Source: an uncultured Collinsella sp.
Lineage (GTDB): Bacteria; Actinomycetota; Coriobacteriia; Coriobacteriales; Coriobacteriaceae
DNA length: 41,808 nt
NCBI GenBank assembly: GCA_959599915.1
Contig: CAUGJE010000017.1
Location: 1 to 41,808 of the forward strand
Direction: 5' to 3'
The first letter of the stretch is position 1, and every line of letters begins with the position of its first letter. This document shows, one piece after another, positions 25,221-32,613 of the stretch. The notes under the pieces were generated by a model that saw nothing but the letters and a program-made list of their open reading frames with translations, was not told the DNA's origin and made no database searches. A program made the translations under genes and the position numbers.

Positions 25221-26141
25221 GTGGCAACTCAGAAATTCACCGGCGTTATCCCTCCCGTCGTTGTTCCCGATACCGAAGATCACCAGCTCGACGTTGCCTC
25301 CTTTGAGCGCAGCATCAACCGCATGATCGATGCCGGCGTCGATGGCCTGTTCTTCCTGGGCTCTTCGGGCGAGGTCGTTTTCTCCACCGATGAGCGTCGT
25401 CGCCAGATCATTGCCGAGGCCGTTCGTATCGTCGACCATCGCGTGCCCGTCCTGGTCGGCATCATCGATACCGAGACCGAGCGCATGATCGAGCACGGTA
25501 AGGTCGCTCAGGAGCTGGGCGCCGATGCGCTTGTCGCCACCTGCCCGTTCTATGCCCTGCAGGGCATGACCGAGGTCGAGGAGCACTTCCGCATCCTGCA
25601 CGAGGAGCTTGACCTGCCCATCTTTGCCTATGACATTCCCGTCTGCGTTCACACCAAGCTCCCCTGGAAGCTCCTTGCCAAGCTCGGCGCCGAGGGCGTC
25701 CTTGCTGGCGTCAAGGATTCCTCGGGTGATGACATCTCGTTCCGCTACCTCGTTCAGGAGAACGAGAAGAACGGCCATCCGATGAGCATCCTCACCGGTC
25801 ACGAGGTTGTCGTCGACGGCGCTTACCTCGGTGGCGCCGACGGTTCTGTCCCGGGCCTTGCCAACGTTGAGCCCGAGGGCTACGTGCGCCAGTGGAAGGC
25901 CGCTCAGGCCGGTGACTGGGCTACCGTCAAGGCCGAGCAGGATCGCCTCAACGAGATCTCCCACATCTGGGATGTCACCTCGGGCGTCCAGGGCTATGCC
26001 GGTGGCGTCGGCGCCTTCAAGACCGCTATGAACCTCATGGGCATCTTCGACAGCCCGACCATGCCGCGCCCGGTGAAGGCCATGACCGGCGAGAACGTCG
26101 AGGCGATTAGGAAGGTCCTTCAGGACAACGGTCTCCTGTAA
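25221..26141 (+). CDS. nanA: N-acetylneuraminate lyase-type aldolase (DapA/NanA family)
   Basis: A 306-residue class I aldolase with a TIM barrel. Motifs are GSSGE at 47-51 (pyruvate carboxylate binding), Tyr137 in FAYDIP and the Schiff-base Lys165 in AGVKDSSGD. The family also includes dihydrodipicolinate synthase and other pyruvate aldolases. The choice of sialic-acid lyase (Neu5Ac to ManNAc plus pyruvate) rests on the adjoining kinase and NanE. The start is GTG 25221 with AAGGAG six bases upstream; longer frames from 25137 overlap the previous gene without a site. A large hairpin follows. Codon bias is stronger than in its esterase neighbours, suggesting higher expression. Confidence 0.82.
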   Translation: MATQKFTGVIPPVVVPDTEDHQLDVASFERSINRMIDAGVDGLFFLGSSGEVVFSTDERRRQIIAEAVRIVDHRVPVLVGIIDTETERMIEHGKVAQELGADALVATCPFYALQGMTEVEEHFRILHEELDLPIFAYDIPVCVHTKLPWKLLAKLGAEGVLAGVKDSSGDDISFRYLVQENEKNGHPMSILTGHEVVVDGAYLGGADGSVPGLANVEPEGYVRQWKAAQAGDWATVKAEQDRLNEISHIWDVTSGVQGYAGGVGAFKTAMNLMGIFDSPTMPRPVKAMTGENVEAIRKVLQDNGLL

Positions 26142-26162
26142 AGCTTCCCAGGCACCCGACCT

Positions 26163-26220
26163 CGCCGTTCAACCGTGTGGCCATGACCCATTAGGTCAAT
26201 GGCCACACGGTTTCTCGGCG
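26163..26220 (+). terminator. Large hairpin after nanA (terminator or attenuator)
   Basis: AACCGTGTGGCCAT-GACC (from 26171) pairs with GGTC-A-ATGGCCACACGGTT (to 26212). CGCCG (26163-26167) pairs with CGGCG (26216-26220) outside it. The right arm is followed only by TCTC, so termination is plausible but perhaps incomplete, leaving nanK at lower expression. Confidence 0.7.
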
Positions 26221-26312
26221 ATCTCGGACACCTGGAAAACCTTTACTGCGCTGTGACGGCTAGCCTGACGGCGCATTTCCTGTAGTTGTTTTTATCTCCG
26301 AAGGAGAGCGAC

Positions 26313-27278
26313 ATGGAGAACAAGTACGTCTGCTCTGTCGATATCGGCGGAACTAAAATTGCGACTGCCATCATGGAGTACCCGGCTGACGGTAGTGTGC
26401 CCCATCCCGTTTTTGAGGCCGAGGTTCCCACAGAGGCCCAAGAGGGCGGCGAGGCCGTCTTCCAGCGTATCGAGGCGTCTATCAAGGCCGCTCTTGAGGC
26501 GAATCCCGATGTCGAGGTTCTCGGTGTCGGTATCGGTGCCGCAGGCGTCGTCGATCCCAAGACGGGCGCCATTGCGTATGCCAATGAGATCATGCCCGGC
26601 TGGTCCGGCGTTCAGTTGGGGCCGCGTCTGCGCGAGGACCTTGGTCTTCCCGTTGCCGTTGTGGGCGACGTGCAGGCTCATGCTCTGGGCGAGGCCCACT
26701 GGGGTGTCGGCAAGGGCAAGTTCTCCGTCTTGTGTCTTGGCATCGGTACGGGTATCGGCGGCGCATATGTCGAGAACGGCCGCGTGATGCAGGGCTTCCA
26801 TGGTGCTGCTGGCCATATGGGCCACATCGAGTGCTCGGCTGCCGTCGGCATTCCCTGCGCCTGCGGGCGTTCCGGCCATCTGGAGTCGGTTGCTTCGGGC
26901 ACTTCCATTGGTCGTATGTACGATGAGCGCTTTGGCCGCGTCGACCCCAGCCGTCCTTCGGTCGGTCGCGATGTGAACGACCTGTGCCGTGCAGGCGACG
27001 CAAAGGCGACCGAGGTCATCCATGACGCCGGCTTTGCGCTGGGCGCCAGCTTGGGCTCGCTTGCCAACATCTTGGATCCCGAGGTCATCGTGCTTTCGGG
27101 AGGTGTGATTCACCAGGGTCCCGATTGGCGTTCGCAAACGTGGAAGGACTCGGTGCACGAGGGCTATGCCAGCCAGGCGCTCGACCCGCTTCAGGACACG
27201 CCGATCCTCATCGGTTCTCTGGAGGGCGACGCGCCGCTCATCGGCGCCGCCGAACACCTTCTTGCGTCGTTGAAGTAA
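26313..27278 (+). CDS. nanK: ROK-family sugar kinase, probable N-acetylmannosamine kinase
   Basis: 321-residue cytoplasmic kinase. The phosphate loop DIGGTKIATA is at 10-19 and the catalytic Asp119 sits in VVGDVQAHALGE. The ATP-binding GIGTGIGG is at 143-150. The ROK zinc site region GHMGHI (His171) is followed by CACGRSGHLE (182-191). The usual third cysteine of CxCGxxGC is His189, a variant that could still bind zinc. Predicted reaction: ManNAc to ManNAc-6-phosphate. ROK proteins also include glucokinases; neighbouring nanE and nanA decide the call. ATG 26313 has GAAGGAGA upstream. There is no DNA-binding domain, so it is not a ROK repressor. Confidence 0.85.
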   Translation: MENKYVCSVDIGGTKIATAIMEYPADGSVPHPVFEAEVPTEAQEGGEAVFQRIEASIKAALEANPDVEVLGVGIGAAGVVDPKTGAIAYANEIMPGWSGVQLGPRLREDLGLPVAVVGDVQAHALGEAHWGVGKGKFSVLCLGIGTGIGGAYVENGRVMQGFHGAAGHMGHIECSAAVGIPCACGRSGHLESVASGTSIGRMYDERFGRVDPSRPSVGRDVNDLCRAGDAKATEVIHDAGFALGASLGSLANILDPEVIVLSGGVIHQGPDWRSQTWKDSVHEGYASQALDPLQDTPILIGSLEGDAPLIGAAEHLLASLK

Positions 27279-27295
27279 ACATAACTACCAAGTGC

Positions 27296-27393
27296 GCCTT
27301 CTGAGGTGCCGCAGATTGACGTGAAAGAGGAGCGAAGCGTACTTCGGTACGCGAGCGACGGTTTGAACGTCAAGGTGCGGTGTCTCAGAAGGC
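27296..27393 (+). repeat. 98-nt composite inverted repeat between nanK and nanE
   Basis: GCCTTCTGAG (27296-27305) pairs with CTCAGAAGGC (27384-27393). Three G-U pairs follow, then CCGCA (27309-27313) with TGCGG (27376-27380) and TTGACGT (27316-27322) with ACGTCAA (27367-27373). The centre is GCGTAC-TTCG-GTACGC (27337-27352), a stable tetraloop hairpin. It starts 18 nt past the nanK stop. It could be a palindromic repeat element or a processing/termination structure (TGTTTTG follows). Confidence 0.7.
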
Positions 27394-27418
27394 TGTTTTG
27401 AGAAAGGTTGAGTCGAAC

Positions 27419-28105
27419 ATGACCGTTGATCCTTTGATCCAGTCCCTGAAGGGCAAGCTCGTCGTGAGCGTTCAGGCGTATATGGGCGAGCCGCTTCGTA
27501 CGCCCGAGACCATGGCTCAAATGTCTCGCGCTTGCGAGCTTGGCGGCGCCGCCGCCATTCGCTGTCAGGGCCTTGCCGACATTGCCGCTATTAAGGGTCG
27601 CTGTGAGGTTCCCGTCATCGGCCTGTGGAAGGATGGACACGAGGGCGTTTACATCACGCCGACGCTGCGTCACGCTCGCGCCTGCGTTGCTGCCGGTGCC
27701 GATATCGTGGCGATCGACGCCACCGATCGTCCGCGTCCCGATGGCAAGACGGTCGAGGATACCTTCCGCCCGCTGCACGAGGAGGGCGTGCTCCTGATGG
27801 CGGATTGTGCCACCATCGAGGACATTCGCCGTGCGGTTGATATGGGCTTTGACCTGGTATCCACCACGCTTTCTCACGGCGTCGCCGCCATCGACTGCAC
27901 CATGGCCGATGGCCCCGACCTGCCACTCCTGCGTCAGGCGACCGAGGAATTCCCCGGTCTTCCCATCATCTGCGAGGGCCGCGTGCACACGCCCGAGGAG
28001 GCTCGCGCTGCGATCGATGCTGGCGCCTGGGCCGTTGTCGTCGGCACCGCCATCACGCACCCCACGAGTATTACGAGTTGGTTCAAGGCTGCGCTTGAGG
28101 CGTAA
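27419..28105 (+). CDS. nanE: N-acetylmannosamine-6-phosphate 2-epimerase
   Basis: 228-residue TIM-barrel enzyme converting ManNAc-6-P to GlcNAc-6-P, the last dedicated step of sialic-acid use. Characteristic NanE segments are present: KLVVSVQA near the N-terminus, AAIRCQG, VIGLWK, YITPT, ADIVAIDATDRPRP and the C-terminal phosphate-binding VVGTAITHP. The length is standard. ATG 27419 follows AGAAAGG; upstream in-frame triplets lie inside the inverted repeat and are rejected. It is the last gene of the locus, followed by a terminator. nagA/nagB, needed to feed GlcNAc-6-P into glycolysis, are not in the window. Confidence 0.95.
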   Translation: MTVDPLIQSLKGKLVVSVQAYMGEPLRTPETMAQMSRACELGGAAAIRCQGLADIAAIKGRCEVPVIGLWKDGHEGVYITPTLRHARACVAAGADIVAIDATDRPRPDGKTVEDTFRPLHEEGVLLMADCATIEDIRRAVDMGFDLVSTTLSHGVAAIDCTMADGPDLPLLRQATEEFPGLPIICEGRVHTPEEARAAIDAGAWAVVVGTAITHPTSITSWFKAALEA

Positions 28106-28156
28106 GACAGGCCTCGTATCCGCTCGGGGCGGTATACTCAATATAGGCAATTGACC

Positions 28157-28194
28157 GCGCGGGATCCGGGTTGCTGGGTCCCGCGCTTGTTTTT
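28157..28194 (+). terminator. Terminator of the sialic-acid locus
   Basis: GCGCGGGA (28157-28164) pairs with TCCCGCGC (28179-28186) and is followed by TTGTTTTT. It lies just ahead of the rapZ ribosome-binding site, so rapZ needs either its own promoter inside 28106-28156 (TATACT at 28133 lacks a good -35) or read-through. Confidence 0.8.
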
Positions 28195-28206
28195 GGGAGG
28201 CAGCAC

Positions 28207-29127
28207 ATGCAAAAGGGAGATGCCATGGATGCGGCGGAGCGCTCGGAGCGCATCCCCGATATCGTCATCATCACCGGAATGTCCGGATCGGGCCGCACAC
28301 AGGCCATGCACGTGTTCGAGGACATGGGCTATTTTTGCATTGATAACCTACCTCCGCGTCTCATCGCCCAGCTTGCCGAGCTCGTCGGCATCAATACGGG
28401 CGTGGGCAGGCATCTCGCCGTCACCTGCGATTTGCGTAGCCAGGGACTGTTTGACGAGTTGCTCGATGCGGTCGCCGCGCTCGAAGAGCGCGAGATGAGC
28501 TGCGACATCGTGTTCCTGGAGGCTTCTGACGAGGTGCTGATTCGTCGCTACAGCGAAAATCGCCGCCGTCATCCCATTGCCAAGCCGGGGGAGACTACGG
28601 CCGATGCCATTCAGCGCGAGCGCCTTCAGCTGCAGGGCGTGCGCGATCGAGCCGATATGATTATCGACACGAGCCGCCTGCGCACCTCTGCCCTGCGCAA
28701 CAAATTGCGCATGGCGTTCTCCGAGTTGTCCGACCAGCAGCTCATGGACGTTCACGTGTTCTCGTTTGGCTTTAAGCACGGTATGCCCGTCGAGGCGGAC
28801 ATTATGATCGACGTTCGCTTCCTGCCCAATCCGTTTTACGATCCCGAGATGCGTACCATGACCGGTCTCGATAAGAAAGTCTCCGACTTTGTTCTGGACC
28901 ATCCCAAGACCCAGGAGTTCTGGAAGGCCTGGACGCAGCTGCTCGATACGGTGATGCCGGGCTATATCGCGGAGGGTAAGCCGCAGCTTTCTATCGCCAT
29001 CGGCTGCACGGGCGGACAGCACCGTAGCGTCGCCATTGCCGAGGCCACGGCCCGTTACCTGGAAGGCGCCCAGTATCACGTGAGCATCTCCCACCGCGAC
29101 CTGTCGCGCGCCAACACGAAGGCATAG
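28207..29127 (+). CDS. rapZ: RapZ/YvcJ-family nucleotide-binding protein
   Basis: 306 residues with the P-loop GMSGSGRT (24-31), IDNLPP and the conserved C-terminal domain (GCTGGQHRSV near the end). E. coli RapZ is an RNase E adaptor that senses glucosamine-6-phosphate; in Gram-positives the role of YvcJ is less clear. ATG 28207 has GGGAGG six bases away; ATG 28225 with AAAAGGGAG is an equally possible start. whiA starts 6 nt after its stop. The usual third member of this cluster, yvcK, is not between them. Confidence 0.93.
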   Translation: MQKGDAMDAAERSERIPDIVIITGMSGSGRTQAMHVFEDMGYFCIDNLPPRLIAQLAELVGINTGVGRHLAVTCDLRSQGLFDELLDAVAALEEREMSCDIVFLEASDEVLIRRYSENRRRHPIAKPGETTADAIQRERLQLQGVRDRADMIIDTSRLRTSALRNKLRMAFSELSDQQLMDVHVFSFGFKHGMPVEADIMIDVRFLPNPFYDPEMRTMTGLDKKVSDFVLDHPKTQEFWKAWTQLLDTVMPGYIAEGKPQLSIAIGCTGGQHRSVAIAEATARYLEGAQYHVSISHRDLSRANTKA

Positions 29128-29133
29128 GCCTGC

Positions 29134-30063
29134 ATGTCGTTTACCGCTGAGGTGCGCGACGAGCTTGCGCGCTGCGAACCCGAATGTGAATACTGCGATT
29201 TGTCGACGCTTGCCGCCCTGACGCGTGTGAGCGGTACGCTTTCGTTGGCCGGCTCCGGGCGGTATCGTTTGACGGTCGCGACCGAGACGGGAGCCGTCGC
29301 GCGCACGATGATCACGCTGACGCATCGCATCCTTAAGCTCAAAACGGAATTCACCGTTCGTAAATCGGTCTTGCATAAGGTCCGTAACTATCTCATTACC
29401 CTGCCCGATCAACCCGACCTGGACAAGGCTCTGGTGCTGCTGGGCATTCTAGACCGCAGGGGAGGGCTCGTTGCTGGTGTTCCCCGACACATCGTTGCCC
29501 GTCCCTGCTGCAGGCTTGCCTACATCCGCGGCGCGCTCATCGCGGGCGGCTTCGTGGCCGATCCACGCGGCGATTTTCATTTGGAGATCGCGGTGCAGGG
29601 CGAGCAATATGCCAAGGGGCTTTGCGACCTGTTGGGGCAGATTGGGGTCCATGCTCGTGTTAATGCGCGGCGGGGGTCATATGCCGTGTACATTAAGAGC
29701 GCCGAGGAAATCGAGCATTTATTAAAGCTGATTGGTGCCAAGCGCAGCGTTGCCGAGATTGAGGAGGCGCGCGCGGTCAAGTTGGTTAAGAACGATGTGA
29801 ACCGTCGCGTGAACGCCGAGCTCGCCAACCAGACCAGAAGCGCCGGTGCTGCCCAACATCAGCTTGCGCTTATCGATGAGCTCGAGCAGCGCGGCCTTCG
29901 CGATGCGCTTCCGGATGCCTTGGCGGTCTTTTGCGACCTGCGCGAGCGCTATCCCGATCTGTCGCTGCGTGATTTAGGGGAGATGGCTGACCCTCCCTTG
30001 TCGAAGTCGGCCCTCTACCATCGAGTTTTGAGGCTTGAAAAGCTCATTGAAGCAAACGGGTAG
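29134..30063 (+). CDS. whiA: DNA-binding protein WhiA
   Basis: 309-residue regulator found across Gram-positives. The N-terminal half is related to LAGLIDADG homing endonucleases without the catalytic acids (segment YIRGALIAGGFVADP). The C-terminal helix-turn-helix region contains DLSLRDLGEMADPPLSKSAL. In Streptomyces it controls sporulation septation; in non-sporulating bacteria it affects cell division and metabolism. ATG 29134 is coupled to rapZ. Its adjacency to rapZ and to gap-pgk-tpiA matches the actinobacterial order. Confidence 0.95.
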   Translation: MSFTAEVRDELARCEPECEYCDLSTLAALTRVSGTLSLAGSGRYRLTVATETGAVARTMITLTHRILKLKTEFTVRKSVLHKVRNYLITLPDQPDLDKALVLLGILDRRGGLVAGVPRHIVARPCCRLAYIRGALIAGGFVADPRGDFHLEIAVQGEQYAKGLCDLLGQIGVHARVNARRGSYAVYIKSAEEIEHLLKLIGAKRSVAEIEEARAVKLVKNDVNRRVNAELANQTRSAGAAQHQLALIDELEQRGLRDALPDALAVFCDLRERYPDLSLRDLGEMADPPLSKSALYHRVLRLEKLIEANG

Positions 30064-30108
30064 TTTAAAGTATCGACTTATATACGGATTTAGCTGCTAT
30101 TTTATTCT

Positions 30109-30122
30109 TTAAAACGTTTTAA
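30109..30122 (+). promoter_or_regulatory. Perfect 14-bp palindrome upstream of gap
   Basis: TTAAAACGTTTTAA is a perfect palindrome with a central CG, as in LacI-family operators. It is placed 135-148 nt before the gap start in an AT-rich region. A core AAACGTT also occurs before both ABC-transporter operons (17408, 35522). Confidence 0.4.
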
Positions 30123-30154
30123 CGTAAATTTGATTTTCAATTTCGAGCATTCTC

Positions 30155-30184
30155 GTGAAATTCAAGTCAAAAAAAAGGTATATT
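30155..30184 (+). promoter_or_regulatory. Candidate gap promoter
   Basis: TATATT (30179-30184) after GG is a strong -10 candidate; the -35 at about 30156 (TGAAAT) is poor. Upstream sequence (30064-30178) is unusually AT-rich for this genome, as expected for a strong glycolytic promoter. Confidence 0.4.
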
Positions 30185-30256
30185 AGGCGAGTGGTTAGTT
30201 TGTGGGCCTCAACGGCGGGCGCTGTAGCTTGCGGGGGCCTTACGAAAGGAGACACA

Positions 30257-31282
30257 ATGGCAGTAAAGGTTGCTATTAACGGCTTCGGTCGCATCGGTCG
30301 TCTGGCTTTCCGTCAGATGTTCGGTCATGAGGGCTCCGAGATCGTCGCTATCAACGACCTCACCTCTCCCGATATGCTCGCTTACCTGCTGAAGTACGAC
30401 TCCACGCAGGGCAACTACGCTCGCGATCACGAGGTCGTTGCTGGCGAGGATTCCATCACCGTTGACGGCAAGGAGATCAAGATCTACAAGGAGGCCGACG
30501 CCAACAACCTGCCTTGGGGCGACCTCGACGTCGACGTCGTTCTCGAGTGCACCGGCTTCTACACCAGCAAGGCTAAGGCTCAGGCCCACATCAACGCTGG
30601 CGCCAAGAAGGTCGTCATCTCCGCTCCGGCCGGCAGCGATCTGCCCACCATCGTGTACAACGTCAACCACGAGACGCTGACCGCTGAGGACAACATCATC
30701 TCCGCTGCTTCCTGCACCACCAACTGCCTCGCCCCGATGGCCAAGGGTCTGAACGACTTCGCTCCCATCGTGTCCGGCATCATGACCACCATTCACGCCT
30801 GGACCGGCGACCAGATGCCGCTCGACGGCCCGCAGCGCAAGGGCAACAAGCGTCGTAGCCGCGCCTGCGCCGTCAACATCGTCCCCAACACCACCGGTGC
30901 TGCCAAGGCTATCGGCCTGGTTCTCCCCGAGCTCAACGGTAAGCTCATCGGTGCCGCCCAGCGCGTCCCGACGCCGACCGGCTCCATCACCAACCTCTAC
31001 GCTGTCGTTGACAAGAAGGTCACCGTCGACGAGGTCAACGCCGCTATGAAGGCCTACGCTTCCACCATCTCCGAGACCTTCGGTTACAACGAGGACGACA
31101 TCGTCTCCACCGACATCATCGGCGAGACCCACGGCTCCATCTTCGACGCCACTCAGACCATGTGCTCTGACCTCGGCAACGGCCAGACCCTCGTTCAGGT
31201 CACCTCTTGGTACGACAACGAGAACTCCTACACCTCTCAGATGGTCCGCACCATCAAGTACTTCGAGAAGTTCGTTGCTTAA
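30257..31282 (+). CDS. gap: Glyceraldehyde-3-phosphate dehydrogenase, type I
   Basis: 341-residue NAD-dependent glycolytic enzyme. N-terminal Rossmann motif NGFGRIGR (8-15), catalytic Cys153 in SCTTNC and His180 in TTIHAW. The GDQMPLDGPQRKGNKRRSR loop is slightly longer than in many homologues; NIVPNTTGAAKA follows. Strong codon bias indicates very high expression. ATG 30257 follows GAAAGGAG; the ORF could extend 34 codons upstream, but that part lies in the promoter/leader. A terminator follows, so gap is probably also made as a single-gene transcript. Confidence 0.98.
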   Translation: MAVKVAINGFGRIGRLAFRQMFGHEGSEIVAINDLTSPDMLAYLLKYDSTQGNYARDHEVVAGEDSITVDGKEIKIYKEADANNLPWGDLDVDVVLECTGFYTSKAKAQAHINAGAKKVVISAPAGSDLPTIVYNVNHETLTAEDNIISAASCTTNCLAPMAKGLNDFAPIVSGIMTTIHAWTGDQMPLDGPQRKGNKRRSRACAVNIVPNTTGAAKAIGLVLPELNGKLIGAAQRVPTPTGSITNLYAVVDKKVTVDEVNAAMKAYASTISETFGYNEDDIVSTDIIGETHGSIFDATQTMCSDLGNGQTLVQVTSWYDNENSYTSQMVRTIKYFEKFVA

Positions 31283-31320
31283 TTTAGCTTTTAGCGAATA
31301 GCTCGTTGAGCGTCTAAAGA

Positions 31321-31366
31321 AGGGCGCGGCCTCATAGGGCTTACACCCTAGGGTCGCGCCCTTTTT
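31321..31366 (+). terminator. Terminator between gap and pgk
   Basis: AGGGCGCG (31321-31328) pairs with CGCGCCCT (31354-31361), with an inner AGGG/CCCT stem, followed by TTTTT. It separates gap from the pgk-tpiA-gpmI operon and implies a second promoter or regulated read-through. Confidence 0.85.
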
Positions 31367-31422
31367 ATAGGAAATCGTCTGCCGTAATGGGAGGCAGACA
31401 CGTACGAAAGGTAGAAGCAAAC

Positions 31423-32613
31423 ATGGCCTTTACCAAGAAGACCGTCCGCGACATCGATGTCGACGGCAAGCGCGTTCTCGTCCGCGTTGACTTCAACGTG
31501 CCTATCAAGGATGGCGTCGTTGGCGATACCACCCGCATCAAGGCTGCCCTGCCCACCATCAACTACCTCGTTGAGCACAACGCTCGCGTCATCCTCATGA
31601 GCCACCTCGGCCGTCCCGATGGCACCGGCTTCCAGCCCGAGCTGTCCCTCGAGCCCGTCGCCAAGAAGCTCGCTGAGCTCTCTGGTCTCGATGTTGCCTT
31701 TGTCGCCGACACCTACGGCGAGAAGGCTGCTGAGGCTGTTGCCGCCGTCGAGCCGGGCAAGGTCCTCGTTCTCGAGAACGTCCGTTTTGACAAGCGTGAG
31801 AAGAAGAACGATCCCGAGATCGCCAAGAAGCTCGCTTCCTATGGTGACGTCTTCGTTCTCGATGCCTTCGGCACCGCTCACCGCGCCCAGGGTTCCGTCG
31901 TGGGCCCCGCCGCTTACCTGCCTGCCGTCGCCGGCTTCCTGCTCGAGAAGGAGGTCGACACGCTGACCGGCATCTTCGCCGAGCCCGAGCGCCCCTTCGT
32001 CGCTATCGTCGGCGGTTCCAAGGTTTCCTCCAAGATCGGCGTTCTCGATCACCTCATCGACTCCGCTGACACCCTGATCATCGGTGGCGGCATGGCCTAC
32101 ACCTTCTTCCTGGCTCAGGGCCTGACCGTCGGTCAGTCCCTCAAGGAAGAGGACTGGGTCGAGCGCGCCGGCGAGATGCTCAAGAAGGCCGAGGAGAAGG
32201 GCGTCAAGATCCTGCTCCCCATCGACAACCGCGTTGCCGATCACTTTGGCGAGGACGCTGTCCCCGAGGTTGTCGCTTCCGACGCTATCCCCGACGATCG
32301 TGAGGGCATGGACATCGGCCCCAAGACCGAGGAGCTCTACGCCGAGGCCGTCAAGGGCGCCAAGACCGTGTTCTGGAACGGCCCCATGGGTGTATTCGAG
32401 TTCGACAACTTCGCTCACGGCACCCAGGCTATCGCCGAGGCCGTCGCCGAGGCCGACTGCACCTCGATCATCGGCGGTGGCGACTCCGTCGCAGCTGTCA
32501 ACAAGTTCAACCTGGCCGACAAGATGAGCTGGATCTCCACCGGTGGTGGCGCTTCCATGGAGCTCGTCGAGGGTAAGGCCCTGCCCGGAGTGGAGGCGCT
32601 TCTCGATGCCTAA
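31423..32613 (+). CDS. pgk: Phosphoglycerate kinase
   Basis: 396 residues of the two-domain glycolytic kinase making ATP from 1,3-bisphosphoglycerate. The substrate-binding VRVDFNVP is near residue 20, SHLGRPDG follows, GGSKVSSKIGVL lies in mid-protein and GGGDSVAA near the C-terminus binds nucleotide. Highly biased codons. ATG 31423 has GAAAGG upstream. The end overlaps tpiA by 8 nt, giving translational coupling. Confidence 0.98.
   Translation: MAFTKKTVRDIDVDGKRVLVRVDFNVPIKDGVVGDTTRIKAALPTINYLVEHNARVILMSHLGRPDGTGFQPELSLEPVAKKLAELSGLDVAFVADTYGEKAAEAVAAVEPGKVLVLENVRFDKREKKNDPEIAKKLASYGDVFVLDAFGTAHRAQGSVVGPAAYLPAVAGFLLEKEVDTLTGIFAEPERPFVAIVGGSKVSSKIGVLDHLIDSADTLIIGGGMAYTFFLAQGLTVGQSLKEEDWVERAGEMLKKAEEKGVKILLPIDNRVADHFGEDAVPEVVASDAIPDDREGMDIGPKTEELYAEAVKGAKTVFWNGPMGVFEFDNFAHGTQAIAEAVAEADCTSIIGGGDSVAAVNKFNLADKMSWISTGGGASMELVEGKALPGVEALLDA

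Noticed and set aside
28133..28138. TATACT as a rapZ promoter -10
   Set aside because: No acceptable -35 at 16-18 bases upstream, and the terminator at 28157-28194 would stop the transcript before rapZ.
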